Positions 9,557-20,033 of a DNA stretch of 64,000 nucleotides are shown one piece after another. The position numbers were made by a program, and so were the translations under genes. The notes beneath the pieces are model-generated. The model saw nothing but the letters and a program-made list of their open reading frames with translations, was not told the DNA's origin and ran no database searches. How positions within the stretch are numbered: the stretch's first letter is position 1; each line of letters starts with the position of its first letter. The DNA lies in the NCBI GenBank assembly GCA_002049455.2, contig KV918837.1:186001-250000 (forward strand), in the 5' to 3' direction. This stretch comes from Porphyra umbilicalis (taxonomy: Eukaryota; Rhodophyta; Bangiophyceae; Bangiales; Bangiaceae).

Positions 9557-12454
9557 AGTTGGCGCGGGTGGACACCCCCCCCCCCCCCCCCCACCCCCGC
9601 CCCCGCCCCCCCCGCCGCCGCAGCCGCCGCCGCCGCCGCCCGCCGCCGCGTCAGGCGGCGGCGGCGGGCAGCGGCTGCACTGGGGGGCGGTCTGGGTACC
9701 CCCTCCCCCCAGTGACGGCGCGCACGCGCAGCACGAGCGAGGATGGCGGGCAGCGGAGCGGCGGCCCCGTCGGCCGCACCGTGGGCGGCGACGGTTCGCC
9801 GGTGCGCGCGCCAGCGGCGGCGCGCGGCGCGCCCCGTCCCCGCCGCCCGCGGCCGACCCGCGCTGCTGGGCGCACAGCGGGGCGGCGATGCGGCGGCGGG
9901 GCGCCACGGGCGTCGTGTCGGCGCCGCGGAGGGGGCGCCAGGAGGGGGCGGCGGCGGGGGTGGCGGCCGCCGTGTCGCCGCCGGGGGCGCCCGAGGCCGC
10001 CGCGAGGGGGGGGGCGGACAGGAGGTGGGCGGCGGCGGCCGTGACGGGCGGCTCGCCGTCCCCGTTGACGGCGGCCGCACGGCCGCCGTCGCCGCCGTCG
10101 CTGCCGTTGCCGCCGTCGCCGTCGCCGTCGCCTTTGCCGTCGCCATCGCTGTCGTGGCCGTCGCGGCGTCGGCAGCGGGCGCCCACAGCGGGTCGACCCC
10201 CGCCGCGGCCGCCAGCGGCGCGGCGACCACCGCCCGCGCCACCATTCCCGCCCCAGCACCGCCCTTCCCCCGCCTCTCCCCCCCCGCCGCCGCCGCCGCC
10301 GCCGCCGCCGCCCGCACAGCAGCCACCACCGCCTGTCCGCCGCCCCCCCCCCCCCAACCACGACCGCTCGGTCTGCGACTTGCGCGCGGGGAGCCCCCCC
10401 ACCGCGTCGCGCGGGCGCGACGGCGAGGCCCGCTGCGCCGCGCCACGCGACCGCGGGGCGGGGCGGGCGCGCGCCCCGGCGTGCCCCACACCCCGCCGTC
10501 GCCGCCGCGCCCGCTGACGCTGCGGGCGCGTCGCAGGGGCGGCGCGCCACGTGCGCGCGCGCGGTGGGCCGCCCGTCCAGGGCGGGCGCCACGTCGGGGG
10601 CGCCCGCCTCGGGGGGGGCAGGGGGGGGGGGGGGGGGGCGCCGCCGCCCGCAGCCCCGTGCGCGCGGGGGGGAGGGCGGCACCGGCTCTCGCGGCTGCCA
10701 ATCATTGATGGGGCATTGGGCGCTGCGCCCGCCGCACGCGCGCGGCCTCGCGTCGCGTCTCGGCCGCCCCGCCGGTCGTCTCTACACAAGGAGGCGCCAA
10801 GGCACCAAGCCTTGGTTTGGCTCTTGGTGGCGCTATTAACATGATCGACCGGCTGCACATTTCGCAGTCTTGTGCACCCACAGCGACGCCCGCATCGAGT
10901 TTCTGACCCAACTTCTAACAAAAATATTTTAGGATGAGCACATTTTGCAAACGTTCGCTGCTTTTGGCAGCGTAGCTGCAGCAGGGGGGGCCATGAACTT
11001 CAAAGAGATCCTTAGGCCAGACCTGGGGGGGCCATCAATTTCAAAGAGATCCGCAGGCCACGTGGGTGGACGCGCACGACACGGCCGTCGAGCAGGGGCT
11101 CGTCTCCCCCCCGTGGCGACCTCGTGCCAACCCCTGGCCTCGGCGCTGCTCCCGCTGCGGACGGACGCCTTCCCGTGCGTTCTTGTCGCCGACCTGGACG
11201 GCGACGCGTCGGTGGGGGTGACGCTCCCGCCGCTGCGCAGCCGCGACGAGCCGCTGCTCGCGCTGCGGCGGGCCCGCGGCGGTCGGGGGCGACGTCGACG
11301 ACGTTGGCGGCGGGAGCCGCCACTCCCGTGGGTAGACCGGACCTGCGGGGGGGGGGGGGGGGGCGGGGGAGGGTGCGCCGTCGGCGGGGGGGTGCGCGTC
11401 GGCACCGACGGGTGGGGGGGGCGTGCGTGCGACGGCGGGCCCGCGTCGGCGGCGGTGCGGCGGTCGGGTCGGGCGCGCCCGCCGCACGGGCGGAGGGGGG
11501 GGAGCCACGGGAGGGGCGGGCGAGGTGCCGAGCGGGCGCCGGGGACGTGGGGCGTAGTGGCAGGATGCACGCGGGACGGCCGTCGCCGTGACGGCGACGG
11601 GTGTTTGCGTTTTGATGCGCGCGGCGTCGGGTGTGGCCTGCCGCGACCGGCGCTGACGAGCGCCTCGCCCGCCGCATCGCGCCGACGTCCTCGTGGGCAA
11701 CCAGCAACTTTCATCCCAGTCGCCACCCCCCCCCCCCCCCCCCACCTCTCAGGCGTTTCCCCCCCCGCTCACCCCGCGCCCCCGCCGTGGCCTCCCAAGC
11801 CGCGACCGCCTCTGCCACCTGCACCGTGTCGGCGCCGGGCCACCGCCCCGCCGTCGCCACCCGCTGCGCCGGCGTGCGGCGGCCGATCGGTGGCCGCCTC
11901 GCCGCCCCACCGCGCGCCGCCGACAGCCCGACGACCGCGCACGACGGCGACGCGGGCGGCCCCGTCGGCCGCGCCGTCTGCGTGGCCGCGCCAGCGCGGG
12001 CGCCCGGCGGGGCGCCGCCGCCAGCGCGCCGCCGCCGGCATCGACACGCACGCGCTTGGCTTCTTTTTTGCGGGGGCGGGCGTGCAGGGGCGGTTGTTGT
12101 GGAGCGGCGTGGCGCGGTGGGGGGGGGTGGGGGGGGGGGTTGGGCGAGGGGGACAAAGTGACCTCTGGAGGGGGGATGGGGGAGATACGGCGGCGGACTC
12201 TTGCCGCTGCCTGGCGGCCGGGGGGGGGGGGGCGGGGGCGCACCCAGACGGCTGTCCGGCCCACCGCGCCCGTCGGTGGGGCAGGCGGGCGGCGGAAGTG
12301 GCCCGACGCGGCGGCGGCATCGGCGGCGGCGGCAGCAGCAGGCGAGTTGAGGAAGCCACGGGGCGGGACGTGGCACCGCCCTCCGCTGACCGTCGGGCGG
12401 CCCGTGCGGTGGTCGCGTTGCGGCGCCACCCGCCAAAGCACCAGCGGCTCAGTC
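9557..12454. other. Low-complexity GC-rich desert, no gene supported
   Basis: Long poly-C and poly-G runs and CGN-type repeats dominate. All reading frames are long and antisense frames overlap one another, so length is not evidence. A short island near 10790-10960 is less GC-rich and has an imperfect hairpin (GGCGCCAAG against CTTGGTGGCGC, 10791-10835). Confidence 0.6.
10984..11060. repeat. 41-bp tandem duplication
   Basis: Two copies, from about 10984 and 11025, each with a G-run, CCAT, a TTCAAAGAGATCC core and AGGCC. Confidence 0.75.
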
Positions 12455-12517
12455 GGTCGCTATGGTTTTTACTCCCCAGCGACGCCTCGGCGGTCCGGCC
12501 GAGCGGCCGGCCGCCAC
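12455..12517 (-). promoter_or_regulatory. Conserved 3' element of glycine-rich gene copy 1
   Basis: On the minus strand it reads GGCGGCCGGCCGCTCGGCCG, then a stem GTCGCT ... AGCGAC enclosing AGTAAAAA. The same block follows all three family members. It probably lies in the 3' UTR near the poly(A) site. Confidence 0.55.
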
Positions 12518-12674
12518 TAGAAAGTGCCACCCGCACGGCGGGTTGCGCGGCAAGCACCTTGGCACACCCCCCCCCATCCCACTGTGGCCGCCCACCCACG
12601 ACACGGCGGGTGCGCGTCACCGCCACGGCGCGCGCGCGTCGGCGCCGCGGGGCCGCCACGCTACACGGCTCCTC

Positions 12675-13100
12675 TCAGTAGTGGCCGTGGCCACCATAGC
12701 CGCCATAGCCGCCGCCGTACCCCCCACCCGACCCGCCGCGGCTGCCGCTGCGGCCGCCGCTGTGCCCCCCGCCGCGGCGGCCAGAGCCACGGTGCCCGCG
12801 CCCGCCCGAGCGGCTGCCGCCGTACCCGCCGCCGTGGTGGTTGCCGCCGCGGCTGCGGCTGCGGCTGCGGCTGCGGCTGCGGCTGCGCCGGCCGCCGCTG
12901 TGCCCGCCGCCGCTGTAGTAGGAGTGGCCGTGGTGGCCACCAGTGTGAATGACCCCGCCGAGGTCGGCCGCCGCGTTGGCGGCCCCCGCCTTGGCGTCGG
13001 CGGCGGCAGTAGAGGGCGCCGCGGCGGCGCCGCCAATGGTGGACGTGGCGGCGGCGACGGCGACGGCAATGGCCACGGTGACGAGCTTGAAGAACTTCAT
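12675..13100 (-). CDS. Secreted glycine/serine/histidine-rich protein, copy 1
   Basis: 141 residues. The N-terminus MKFFKLVTVAIAVAVAAA is a clear signal peptide, followed by an Ala-rich spacer (to about residue 50), a His/Gly stretch with HHGHSYY, six Ser-Arg dipeptides (about 71-82) and a Gly-rich tail ending in GGYGG and HGHY. Glycine-rich secreted proteins of this build are commonly cell-wall or extracellular-matrix proteins, so an extracellular structural role is inferred, not shown. It differs from copy 3 at only a few residues (V/I at 7, G/S near 24 and 54). A TATAAAAA lies 220 bp upstream of the ATG, and a conserved hairpin block follows the stop by about 160 bp. No intron is needed. 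Confidence 0.8.
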   Translation of the reverse strand: MKFFKLVTVAIAVAVAAATSTIGGAAAAPSTAAADAKAGAANAAADLGGVIHTGGHHGHSYYSGGGHSGGRRSRSRSRSRSRSRGGNHHGGGYGGSRSGGRGHRGSGRRGGGHSGGRSGSRGGSGGGYGGGYGGYGGHGHY

Positions 13101-13319
13101 GGTAGAGGGCTGCGGGCGGGGCGGTGTGGCGATTGTGCGGCGAGGGTGGGGGCGCGGGGTATGAAGTGGATGGCAGGTGGGGTGGCAGGGCGAGCACTGG
13201 CGAGAAGACGGGAGGTTGTGGGAAGCGCGTGCCGTGAGGGAGGGGCTTGCTGGTGCTTGTTGGCAATGAGGTGATGATGACGAGAGGGGAGGTCGGCTGC
13301 TTCCCTCTTGTGGACACCC

Positions 13320-13327
13320 TTTTTATA
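13320..13327 (-). promoter_or_regulatory. TATA box of glycine-rich gene copy 1
   Basis: TATAAAAA on the minus strand, 220 bp upstream of the ATG at 13100, the exact mirror of the box in copy 3. The long leader implies a 5' UTR of about 190 bp. Confidence 0.7.
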
Positions 13328-13764
13328 CCCGCCCCGCTGCACCGGCGGGCCCACATGGGGCGGCCTCGGGGAGCTTCTGGCGGCCGCCGCCGCCGTCCCC
13401 CAGCCGGATGCAGCCAGCGTGGGCCCGACCGCCGCTGGCCGCGTGGGGTGACGAGTCACCTACTCGCTGCCGCTCGCCCCTTGCCAGCACTACTTTGTCA
13501 CTGCCCACGTCTACCGGGTGCGTTGCCCCACGCTTCCCCGCGTGTTCTTTTCGCGTCGTATCTCAGAAATAGCACCGGATGCGGCGGCTGCGCGGCTCCT
13601 ACCTCCCGCGGCCCGCCGGTCCGCGGGGACGGTCATGAACCTCTTTGTAACGACCGTACGGCGCTCCCGACCGGTGCGTACGGGCGGTCAGCCGAGACGC
13701 CAGAGGCGCCCGCCATGGTCGTGCGCGGCGTGTGTGAGTGTCCGTGAGGGACGCCACCGCCGAC

Positions 13765-13850
13765 GCCCGAGACGACGTCCGAGACGATGTCCGAGACAAC
13801 GTCCGAGACAATGTCCGAGGCAACGTCCGAGACGACGCCAGAGAAAACGC
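13765..13850. repeat. 12-bp tandem repeat in left arm
   Basis: About seven units of consensus GAYRAYGTCCGA. The mirrored stretch in the right arm has fewer units. Since 12 is a multiple of three, an open frame beginning MSVRDAT stays open through the array in both arms (73 codons here, 63 there). Confidence 0.8.
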
Positions 13851-15528
13851 CCTCGTCAACGCTCGCCGCGAACCAAACTCGCGGAACGGCGCCGGTGGCG
13901 ACGCCCACAGCCGCGGGCTCTCACGGAGCGGCGGGCACTCTGGCGGCCTGATGGCCTGAGAGGGGTGGCCGCCACGACTGTGCGCCGTGTTTTTTCAAAG
14001 TAAAACACACTAAACGCCGCCGAACTTACCCTTTTCGTCAAGAAGCCTTGAAGCCCCACACGAGCCGTAGCAGCTCCTTGTACAATATTTTGCCTCTTGG
14101 CCTCGCTTTCAGATATCAACACAAAACTGGGCGTGTGGCACGCCAGGTCAGTGCCTCGGGCCGAGTCAAGTAGAGTGGACAAGCCAGACAGAACCCGCTC
14201 CTCCACATGACCGACATCTTGCACAAAAGGGTAGCAGAGCGACTTCATTTGTGGTCTTTCGCGAGTGTGTAGTGTCACTGAGACAAGACCGACATCCCTC
14301 CTTGCTGGAACGGTGAACCATCCTCAAGAGGGTGACCATACTCGGCACGTCATTTTGACGTTTCGCAGGCGACTTGTACAGGCAAGTCGCAAGTCTGACT
14401 TTTCAGAACGAGTGTTCGTGGAAGATTACCAGTGATCAAAAACAATTGAAAGATGTGCCTCTGGCAGACTGTTCTTGTGCACGCCCCATCGCAGCCACTT
14501 TTCATGGAACGTGTTCGGCCTCCCGCACACGAGTTCAGGCGCACCACTGCCGGTGTTTGCGATCACGACGCGTGGGCGTGTGCACAACGTCAGCGCAGAA
14601 GCGCCACCGCACTGCGCCACGACGCTCGGCGGCAGCGCCCCACCCACTTCCATGAAGGGGCGTTGACGAATGGGGGGCGTCAGCCAGGGGGGGGGAGCCC
14701 CACCCACATGTCCCCATGCGCGGACAGCCACTGCCACGATTCCGGTGCGTGGGGGGAGGCGCCCGCTTGGCGGCGTATCGCTCTGCAAGCCGCAAGCGCT
14801 CGTCGCCCCCTCCCCGCCGCCCCATCTGCCTGCCGCCGCGCAGCCCGCGCGCGCGCCCCGACCCGCCGCGCCCGCGATGTTGCCTCGGCGCAGCCACTGC
14901 GGCCGCGTCATCGGCCCGGGGCGGCCGCTGGCGGGCCGCCCCGCCGCCCACGTTGGCGACGATGACGGCAGCCGCGGGCAGTTGACGGCAACACTGCGGC
15001 GGCGGCGCGTCACGCGGCCGGCACGTCAGACAGCTGCGAGCGTCGTGATTGTCGGCGCGGGCGGCACGTGCCACGGCGGTGGGTCGCAAGCGCGGCGGGG
15101 GGGAGGCTCACCGCGGGTGTCTGCCGCCGAGACGCGGCGTGGCAGGGGGCGCGTGGCGGCACGCAGACAGCACGTCGCGACGCGTGACCGGTGGCCGTCG
15201 GGCCAACGGTGCTTGGTGCGGGCGGGAGGACGGCGGCGGCGGCGGCCGCCGGGCACGCCCCAGAGTTGCTCCGGCGGGCGCACCGGCGCGGCTCGACGAG
15301 TACGAAAAGGGTCCCGGGCCAGAGAAGAGCAGCCGCCCATCCCCCTCTTCGTCACACCCGCATTGGCAACAAGCGCCGGCCAGACGCTTCGACCCGGCAC
15401 GCGGTTCCCACACCCACACGTCCTCTGAGCGTTGCTCATCCCTCCGCCTCCTCTTCCCATTCGTCCGCAGTCCCCTGCCGCGCCCCCGCAGCCGAGTCGC
15501 CGCCCGACCCTGCCCGCCGCGGTTGACC

Positions 15529-16269
15529 ATGGCGGCCTTCAAATTCCTCACCGTCGCCTTTGCGGCCGCCGTGGCCGCGGTCACGGCCCTCTTTGGCGCC
15601 GGCACCGCGGCGCCCGTCGCCACGGCCGCCACCGCCGTCACCGCCAAGTCGGCGGTCGTCAATGGGAAGGCCGCAGCGACGGCGACCGCCGCCACCACCG
15701 GTGGGGGGGTCGCCAAAGCAAGCGCTTACGGCGGCGGCAGCGGCAAAGGTGGCGGTGGCAGCGGAGGCGGCGGCGGCTGGAGCAGTGGCGGCGGGTACTC
15801 TAGCGGCGGCGGTAGTGGTGGCGGCGGCGGCGGGAACAGCGGCGCCGGAAAATCGGGCGGCGGCGGCGGTGGCGGCGGCGGGAAGTCTGGTGGAGGCACC
15901 GGTGGTGGAGGCGGCGGGAAGTCTGGTGGCGGCACCGGTGGCGGCGGCGGTGGGAAGCCTGGTGACGGCAGCGGTGGCGGCGGCGGCGGAAAGCCTGGTG
16001 GAGGCAGTGGCGGCGGCGGCGGCGGGAAGTCTGGTGGCGGCAGCGGTGGTGGCGGTGGTGGGAAGTCTGGTGGCGGCAGTGGTGGCGGCGGCGGTGGGAA
16101 GCCTGGTGGCGGCAGTGGTGGCGGCGGCGGTGGGAAGTCTGGTGGTGGCACCGGTGGCGGCGGCAGCGGGAAGTCTAGTGGTGGGGGCGGCGGCGGCGGC
16201 GGCGGTGGCGGCGGCGGGAAGCTTGGTGGTGGCACCGGTGGCGGCGGCGGCGGCAAGTCTGGTGGTGGG

Positions 16270-16301
<32 letters not shown>

Positions 16302-16713
16302 GAAGCCTGGTGGTGGCACCGGTGGCGGCGGCGGTGGGAAGTCTGGTGGTGGCAGCGGCAGCGCGCCCGCCGGCGGTGCCAAGCGCGCCCGCGCCGACCG
16401 CGGCGGTCCAAGCGGTGGCAGCAGCTCGGGCGGCAACGGGAAGGGTGCCTCTGGCGGTGGGGGCGGGGGCCAAGGCGGCTATGGGTGGTACAGCGGCGGT
16501 GACGCCGGTGGCCACGGCGGCTATGGGTGGTTCAGCGGGGAGACCGGGGGCGGGGGAGGGGGCGGGGGGGGACCGGAGGGGGGCACGGGGGGGGGGTGGG
16601 TGGGGTCCCGGGGGGGGGGGGGGCGGGGGGGGTACAGCGGGGGTCCCGGGGGGGCGTGGGGGGGGTGGTATGCCGGCCCCCATGGCGGGAAGGGTGGCTC
16701 TGGCCACTCTTGA
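15529..16713 (+). CDS. Secreted glycine-rich protein, copy 2 (diverged, long repeat)
   Basis: 394 residues from the ATG at 15529 (context gaccATGGcg). The N-terminus MAAFKFLTVAFAAAVAAV is a signal peptide aligned with copies 1 and 3, followed by an Ala/Thr region (to about residue 60). A long array then follows with a 12-residue unit K(S/P)GGG(S/T)GGGGGG, then a short basic patch (KRARADRGG), GYGWYSGG-type repeats and a Gly/Trp/Tyr tail. It is about 2.8 times longer than its paralogs because of the repeat. The promoter region is homologous to theirs, but the TATA position reads TACGAAAA (about 15300), so expression may differ. The conserved 3' hairpin block follows at 16867. A wall or matrix role is inferred. 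Confidence 0.75.
15870..16360 (+). repeat. 36-bp coding minisatellite in glycine-rich copy 2
   Basis: About twelve units, each encoding K(S/P)GGG(S/T)GGGGGG, with pure-glycine expansions at 16183-16218 and 16264-16302. All length changes keep the frame. Confidence 0.8.
16540..16670 (+). repeat. G-run cluster with quadruplex potential
   Basis: Nearly all G on the plus strand with many runs of 4 to 14 G separated by 1 to 4 other bases. It codes for the Gly-rich tail of copy 2. It could form G-quadruplexes in DNA or RNA. Confidence 0.7.
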
Positions 16714-16866
16714 GGAGCGGCTCGGCGTGGGAGCCCTGCGGCGTCGACACGCGCGCGCCGCGACGGTGACGGGGCCGTCGTGTAGGGGGTGGGTGGCTGG
16801 GGCGGGGGGATTGGGGCGTGTGCCAAGGCGCGCGCCGCGCCCCTCCCGTGCGCGCCGCGCTCCCCA

Positions 16867-16931
16867 GTGGCGGCCGGCCGCTCGGCCGGACTGCCGAGGT
16901 GTCGCGGGGTCTCAAAAAAACCATAGTGACC
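16867..16931 (+). promoter_or_regulatory. Conserved 3' element of glycine-rich gene copy 2
   Basis: GGCGGCCGGCCGCTCGGCCG is identical to copies 1 and 3. The following stem is GTCGC ... GTGAC with CAAAAAAA in the loop, so pairing is kept through a G-U pair. Confidence 0.55.
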
Positions 16932-18966
16932 AAGCGCCGTGCCGTGTGCCCACAAGGGCGTCGGGGTCCCGCCACGGGGCTGGGGCGCCGTGGCCGGCGA
17001 GCGCCGGCGGGGGGGTTGTCGCCAACACAAACGCCGTGGCGCACGGCGGGTGGCGCGCTTCCGCGACCGACGCGCGGCACAAGCTGAGAAAAAACAAAAC
17101 AATGGAAAGGAACGAGGGAAAAAGAAAAAATACAAAGAAAAGAACGAAACCGAGCCAGGCTCTCTACACGCCTGCACAGTCGCTTGCCGCGCCGCGCAGA
17201 GGGGCCAGCCCCGCTGGGCGGACCGTCGCGGCCACCCCCCCACAGCCACACGGCCAACAGAGCGCCCACGACACCCCTGATAACAGTCGTCGCTCAGTGC
17301 CGTGGCCGACGAGACCACTCGGGCGCGGGCGTCGCCTCGGGCGTCGCCGCGGGCGTCGCCTCGAGCAACGCCGCGAGCAAGGTGCCCGCCACGGCGGTCA
17401 CGGGCGCCAACGAGGGCGCCAGAGCCGCCCGCCAGCGGCCCAATGACGCGGCCGCAGTGCCCGCGCCGAGCCACCGCTGCGGCCGCGGCGGGTGGGGCGT
17501 GCGCGACGCATCCGCGGCGGCGGGGGGCCGCCGACGCGCGAGGCGGCGTCCAGCGCGAGGCGCCGCCAAGCGCGCGTGCCGCCCCACGCGCGGGCATCGT
17601 CGCAGGGACTTGTGGGTGGGGTTCCCCCCTGGCCGACGCCCCTCATTCGTCAACACCCCTTCATACCGAGCGTGGCGAAGCGGGGTGTGGCTTCGGCGCT
17701 GACGTTGAGCGCTCTCGCACATTCAACGTGATCGCAAACACTGACCAAACTCGTGTGCATGCGGCATCGAGGCCAAACATGTGGCACCAAAAACATTTTG
17801 ATGTGGCATGTACAGTACATTTCAGTACTGACAACGAGAGACACATACTTCAGTCACATTGTGGGGTCATCGGTTTGTTGCAAGAGCATTCGTTTCTGAA
17901 AAAGTCATACGGTATTGCAGACTTGCATACCACGCCTGGTCGGCTGCGAAAACGTCAAAATGACATACCGAGCATAGTCCACACCTTGAACGTGGCTCAC
18001 CGTTCCAGCAAGGAGGGAGGTCGGTCGTGTCTCTGTGACACAACACACTCGCGACAGACCACAAAGGAAGTCGCACGGCTACCTTCCTGTGCAGCTGTCG
18101 GTCATGCGGAGGAGCGGCTTCAGTCTGGCTTGTCCACCCTACTGGATTCGGCCTGAGGCACCGACCTGACGTGCCACATGCCAAGTTTCATGTTGATAAC
18201 TGGAAGCGCGGCTAAGTGGCAAAATATTGTACAAGGAGCTGCTGCCATGGCTCTTGTTGGTCGCCAAGGCTTCATGTCGAAAAGAGCAAGATCGGCCGCG
18301 TTTAGTGTGTTTTACTTTTGAATAAACTCGGCGCGCAGTCGTGGCGGCCAACCCTCTCAGGCCATCAAGCTGCCAGAGTGCCCGCCGCTCCGTGAGACCC
18401 CGTGGCTGTGGGCGTCGCTACGGGCGCGCCGTTCCGCGAGTTTGGTTCGCGGCGAGCGTTGACGAGGGCATTTCCTCTGGCGTCGTCTCGGGCGTCGCCT
18501 CGGGCATCGTCTCGGGCGTCGTCTCGGGCGTGGGCGGTGGCGTCCCTCACGGACACTCACACACGCCGCGCACGACCATGGCGGGCGCCTCTGGCGTCTC
18601 GGCTGACCGCCCGTACGCACCGGTCGGGAGCGCCGTACGGTCGTTACAAAAAGGTTCATGACCGTCCCCGCGGACCGGCGGGCCGCGGGAGGTAGGAGCC
18701 GCGCAGCCGCCGCATCCGGTGCTATTTCTGCGATACGACGCGAAAAGAACACGCGGGGAAGCGTGGGGCAACGCACCCGGTAGACGTGGGCAGTGACAAA
18801 GTAGTGCTGGCAAGGGGCGAGCGGCAGCGAGTAGGTGACTCGTCACCCCACGCGGCCAGCGGCGGTCGGGGCCACGCTGGCTGCATCCGGCTGGGGGACG
18901 GCGGCGGCGGCCGCCAGAAGCTCCCCGAGGCCGCCCCATGTGGGCCCGCCGGTGCAGCGGGGCGGG

Positions 18967-18974
18967 TATAAAAA
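18967..18974 (+). promoter_or_regulatory. TATA box of glycine-rich gene copy 3
   Basis: GGGTATAAAAAGGG, 220 bp upstream of the ATG at 19194, inside a block conserved with the other two copies (the following AAGAG and CAGCCG segments align). Confidence 0.7.
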
Positions 18975-19193
18975 GGGTGTCCACAAGAGGGAAGCAGCCG
19001 ACCTCCCCTCTCGTCATCATCACCTCATTGCCAACAAGCACCAGCAAGCCCCTCTCTCACGGCACGCGCTTCCCACAACCTCCCGTCTTCTCGCCAGTGC
19101 TCGCCCTCCCACCCCACCTGCCATCCCCTTCATACCCCGCGCCCCCACCTTCGCCGCACAATCGCCACACCGCCCCGCCCGCAGCCCTCTACC

Positions 19194-19619
19194 ATGAAGT
19201 TCTTCAAGCTCATCACCGTGGCCATTGCCGTCGCCGTCGCCGCCGCCACGTCCACCATTGGCAGCGCCGCCGCGGCGCCCTCTACTGCCGCCGCCGACGC
19301 CAAGGCGGGGGCCGCCAACGCGGCGGCCGACCTCGGCGGGGTCATTCACACTAGTGGCCACCACGGCCACTCCTACTACAGCGGCGGCGGGCACAGCGGC
19401 GGCCGGCGCAGCCGCAGCCGCAGCCGCAGCCGCAGCCGCAGCCGCGGCGGCAACCACCACGGCGGCGGGTACGGCGGCAGCCGCTCGGGCGGGCGCGGGC
19501 ACCGTGGCTCTGGCCGCCGCGGCGGGGGGCACAGCGGCGGCCGCAGCGGCAGCCGCGGCGGGTCGGGTGGGGGGTACGGCGGCGGCTATGGCGGCTATGG
19601 TGGCCACGGCCACTACTGA
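19194..19619 (+). CDS. Secreted glycine/serine/histidine-rich protein, copy 3
   Basis: 141 residues, the same length as copy 1, with a signal peptide MKFFKLITVAIAVAVAAA, an Ala-rich spacer, HHGHSYY, a (SR)6 run and a GGYGG-rich tail. The start is fixed by the signal peptide and by identity with copy 1. The promoter has a canonical TATA box, and the 3' flank has AATAAA motifs at about 19821 and 19935 plus the conserved hairpin. The near-identity of copies 1 and 3 over gene and promoter, against poorer identity of the inner arms, suggests recent gene conversion. An extracellular structural role is inferred from composition only. Confidence 0.8.
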   Translation: MKFFKLITVAIAVAVAAATSTIGSAAAAPSTAAADAKAGAANAAADLGGVIHTSGHHGHSYYSGGGHSGGRRSRSRSRSRSRSRGGNHHGGGYGGSRSGGRGHRGSGRRGGGHSGGRSGSRGGSGGGYGGGYGGYGGHGHY

Positions 19620-19776
19620 GAGGAGCCGTGTAGCGTGGCGGCCCCGCGGCGCCGACGCGCGCGCGCCGTGGCGGTGACGCGCACCCGCCGTGTCGTGGGT
19701 GGGCGGCCACAGTGGGATGGGGGGGGGTGTGTCAAGGTGCTTGCCGCGCAACCCGCCGTGCGGGTGGCACTTTCTA

Positions 19777-19840
19777 GTGGCGGCCGGCCGCTCGGCCGGA
19801 CCGTCAAGGTGTCGCTGGGGAATAAAAAACCATAGCGACC
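19777..19840 (+). promoter_or_regulatory. Conserved 3' element of glycine-rich gene copy 3
   Basis: The G/C palindromic block is followed by GTCGCT, GGGGAATAAAAAACCAT and AGCGAC. The stem presents AATAAA in its loop. Confidence 0.6.
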
Positions 19841-20033
19841 AACCCGTGCACAGGTACTTGGCGGGTGGCGCAGCAATGCGCCCAACGCGCAGCAGAGGCC
19901 GAGAAGAGCAAAGCAATGAACAGAAAGAAACGAGAATAAAATAACTGAGCACGTCCGCCCCGCGCCTCGATCGACCGCCCGTACGTGTCGATCCGCACTG
20001 CGCAGTGCTCACCAAAGCCAGGATCGTGACCAG

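Larger units (their letters stand above)
12455..15010. repeat. Left arm of a giant interrupted palindrome
   Basis: Position p here matches 32294 minus p on the opposite strand in the right arm for the whole stretch 12675-13747, with almost no differences. From about 13750 inward the similarity continues to about 15010 but falls to roughly 70-80 percent with many indels. The arm carries glycine-rich gene copy 1, its promoter, a 12-bp tandem repeat and about 1 kb of non-coding DNA. The outer edge is at the shared GGTCGCTATGG (12455). Confidence 0.85.
17290..19840. repeat. Right arm of the giant interrupted palindrome
   Basis: Inverse complement of the left arm. It is nearly identical over 18547-19619 and diverged over 17290-18545. 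It contains gene copy 3, its promoter and a shorter 12-bp tandem array (about 18463-18540). The 2.3 kb between the arms (15010-17290) holds copy 2 and its own related promoter and 3' flank. Confidence 0.85.

Noticed and set aside
6629..12681. Many long open frames (up to almost 900 codons) rich in Gly, Pro, Arg and Ala on both strands
   Set aside because: They arise from the extreme GC content, overlap each other in antisense and other frames, and show no domains, signal peptides or conservation between repeat copies.
12462..13274. Plus-strand alanine-rich frame over glycine-rich copy 1 (and its mirror at 19020-20210)
   Set aside because: It is the antisense image of the signal-peptide gene and runs through its promoter.
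13765..13850. CRISPR-like array
   Set aside because: The units are only 12 bp, contiguous and without spacers, in a eukaryotic context. No CRISPR array or cas gene is present in the window.
13518..14003. Arg-rich frame present in both arms (also 18357-18776 minus)
   Set aside because: The frame is carried by the 12-bp repeat and GC bias; the proteins diverge immediately after the highly identical DNA ends.
15436..16707. Antisense proline-rich or alanine/threonine-rich frames opposite glycine-rich copy 2
   Set aside because: They mirror the 36-bp coding repeat. The sense frame has the signal peptide and the homology to copies 1 and 3.
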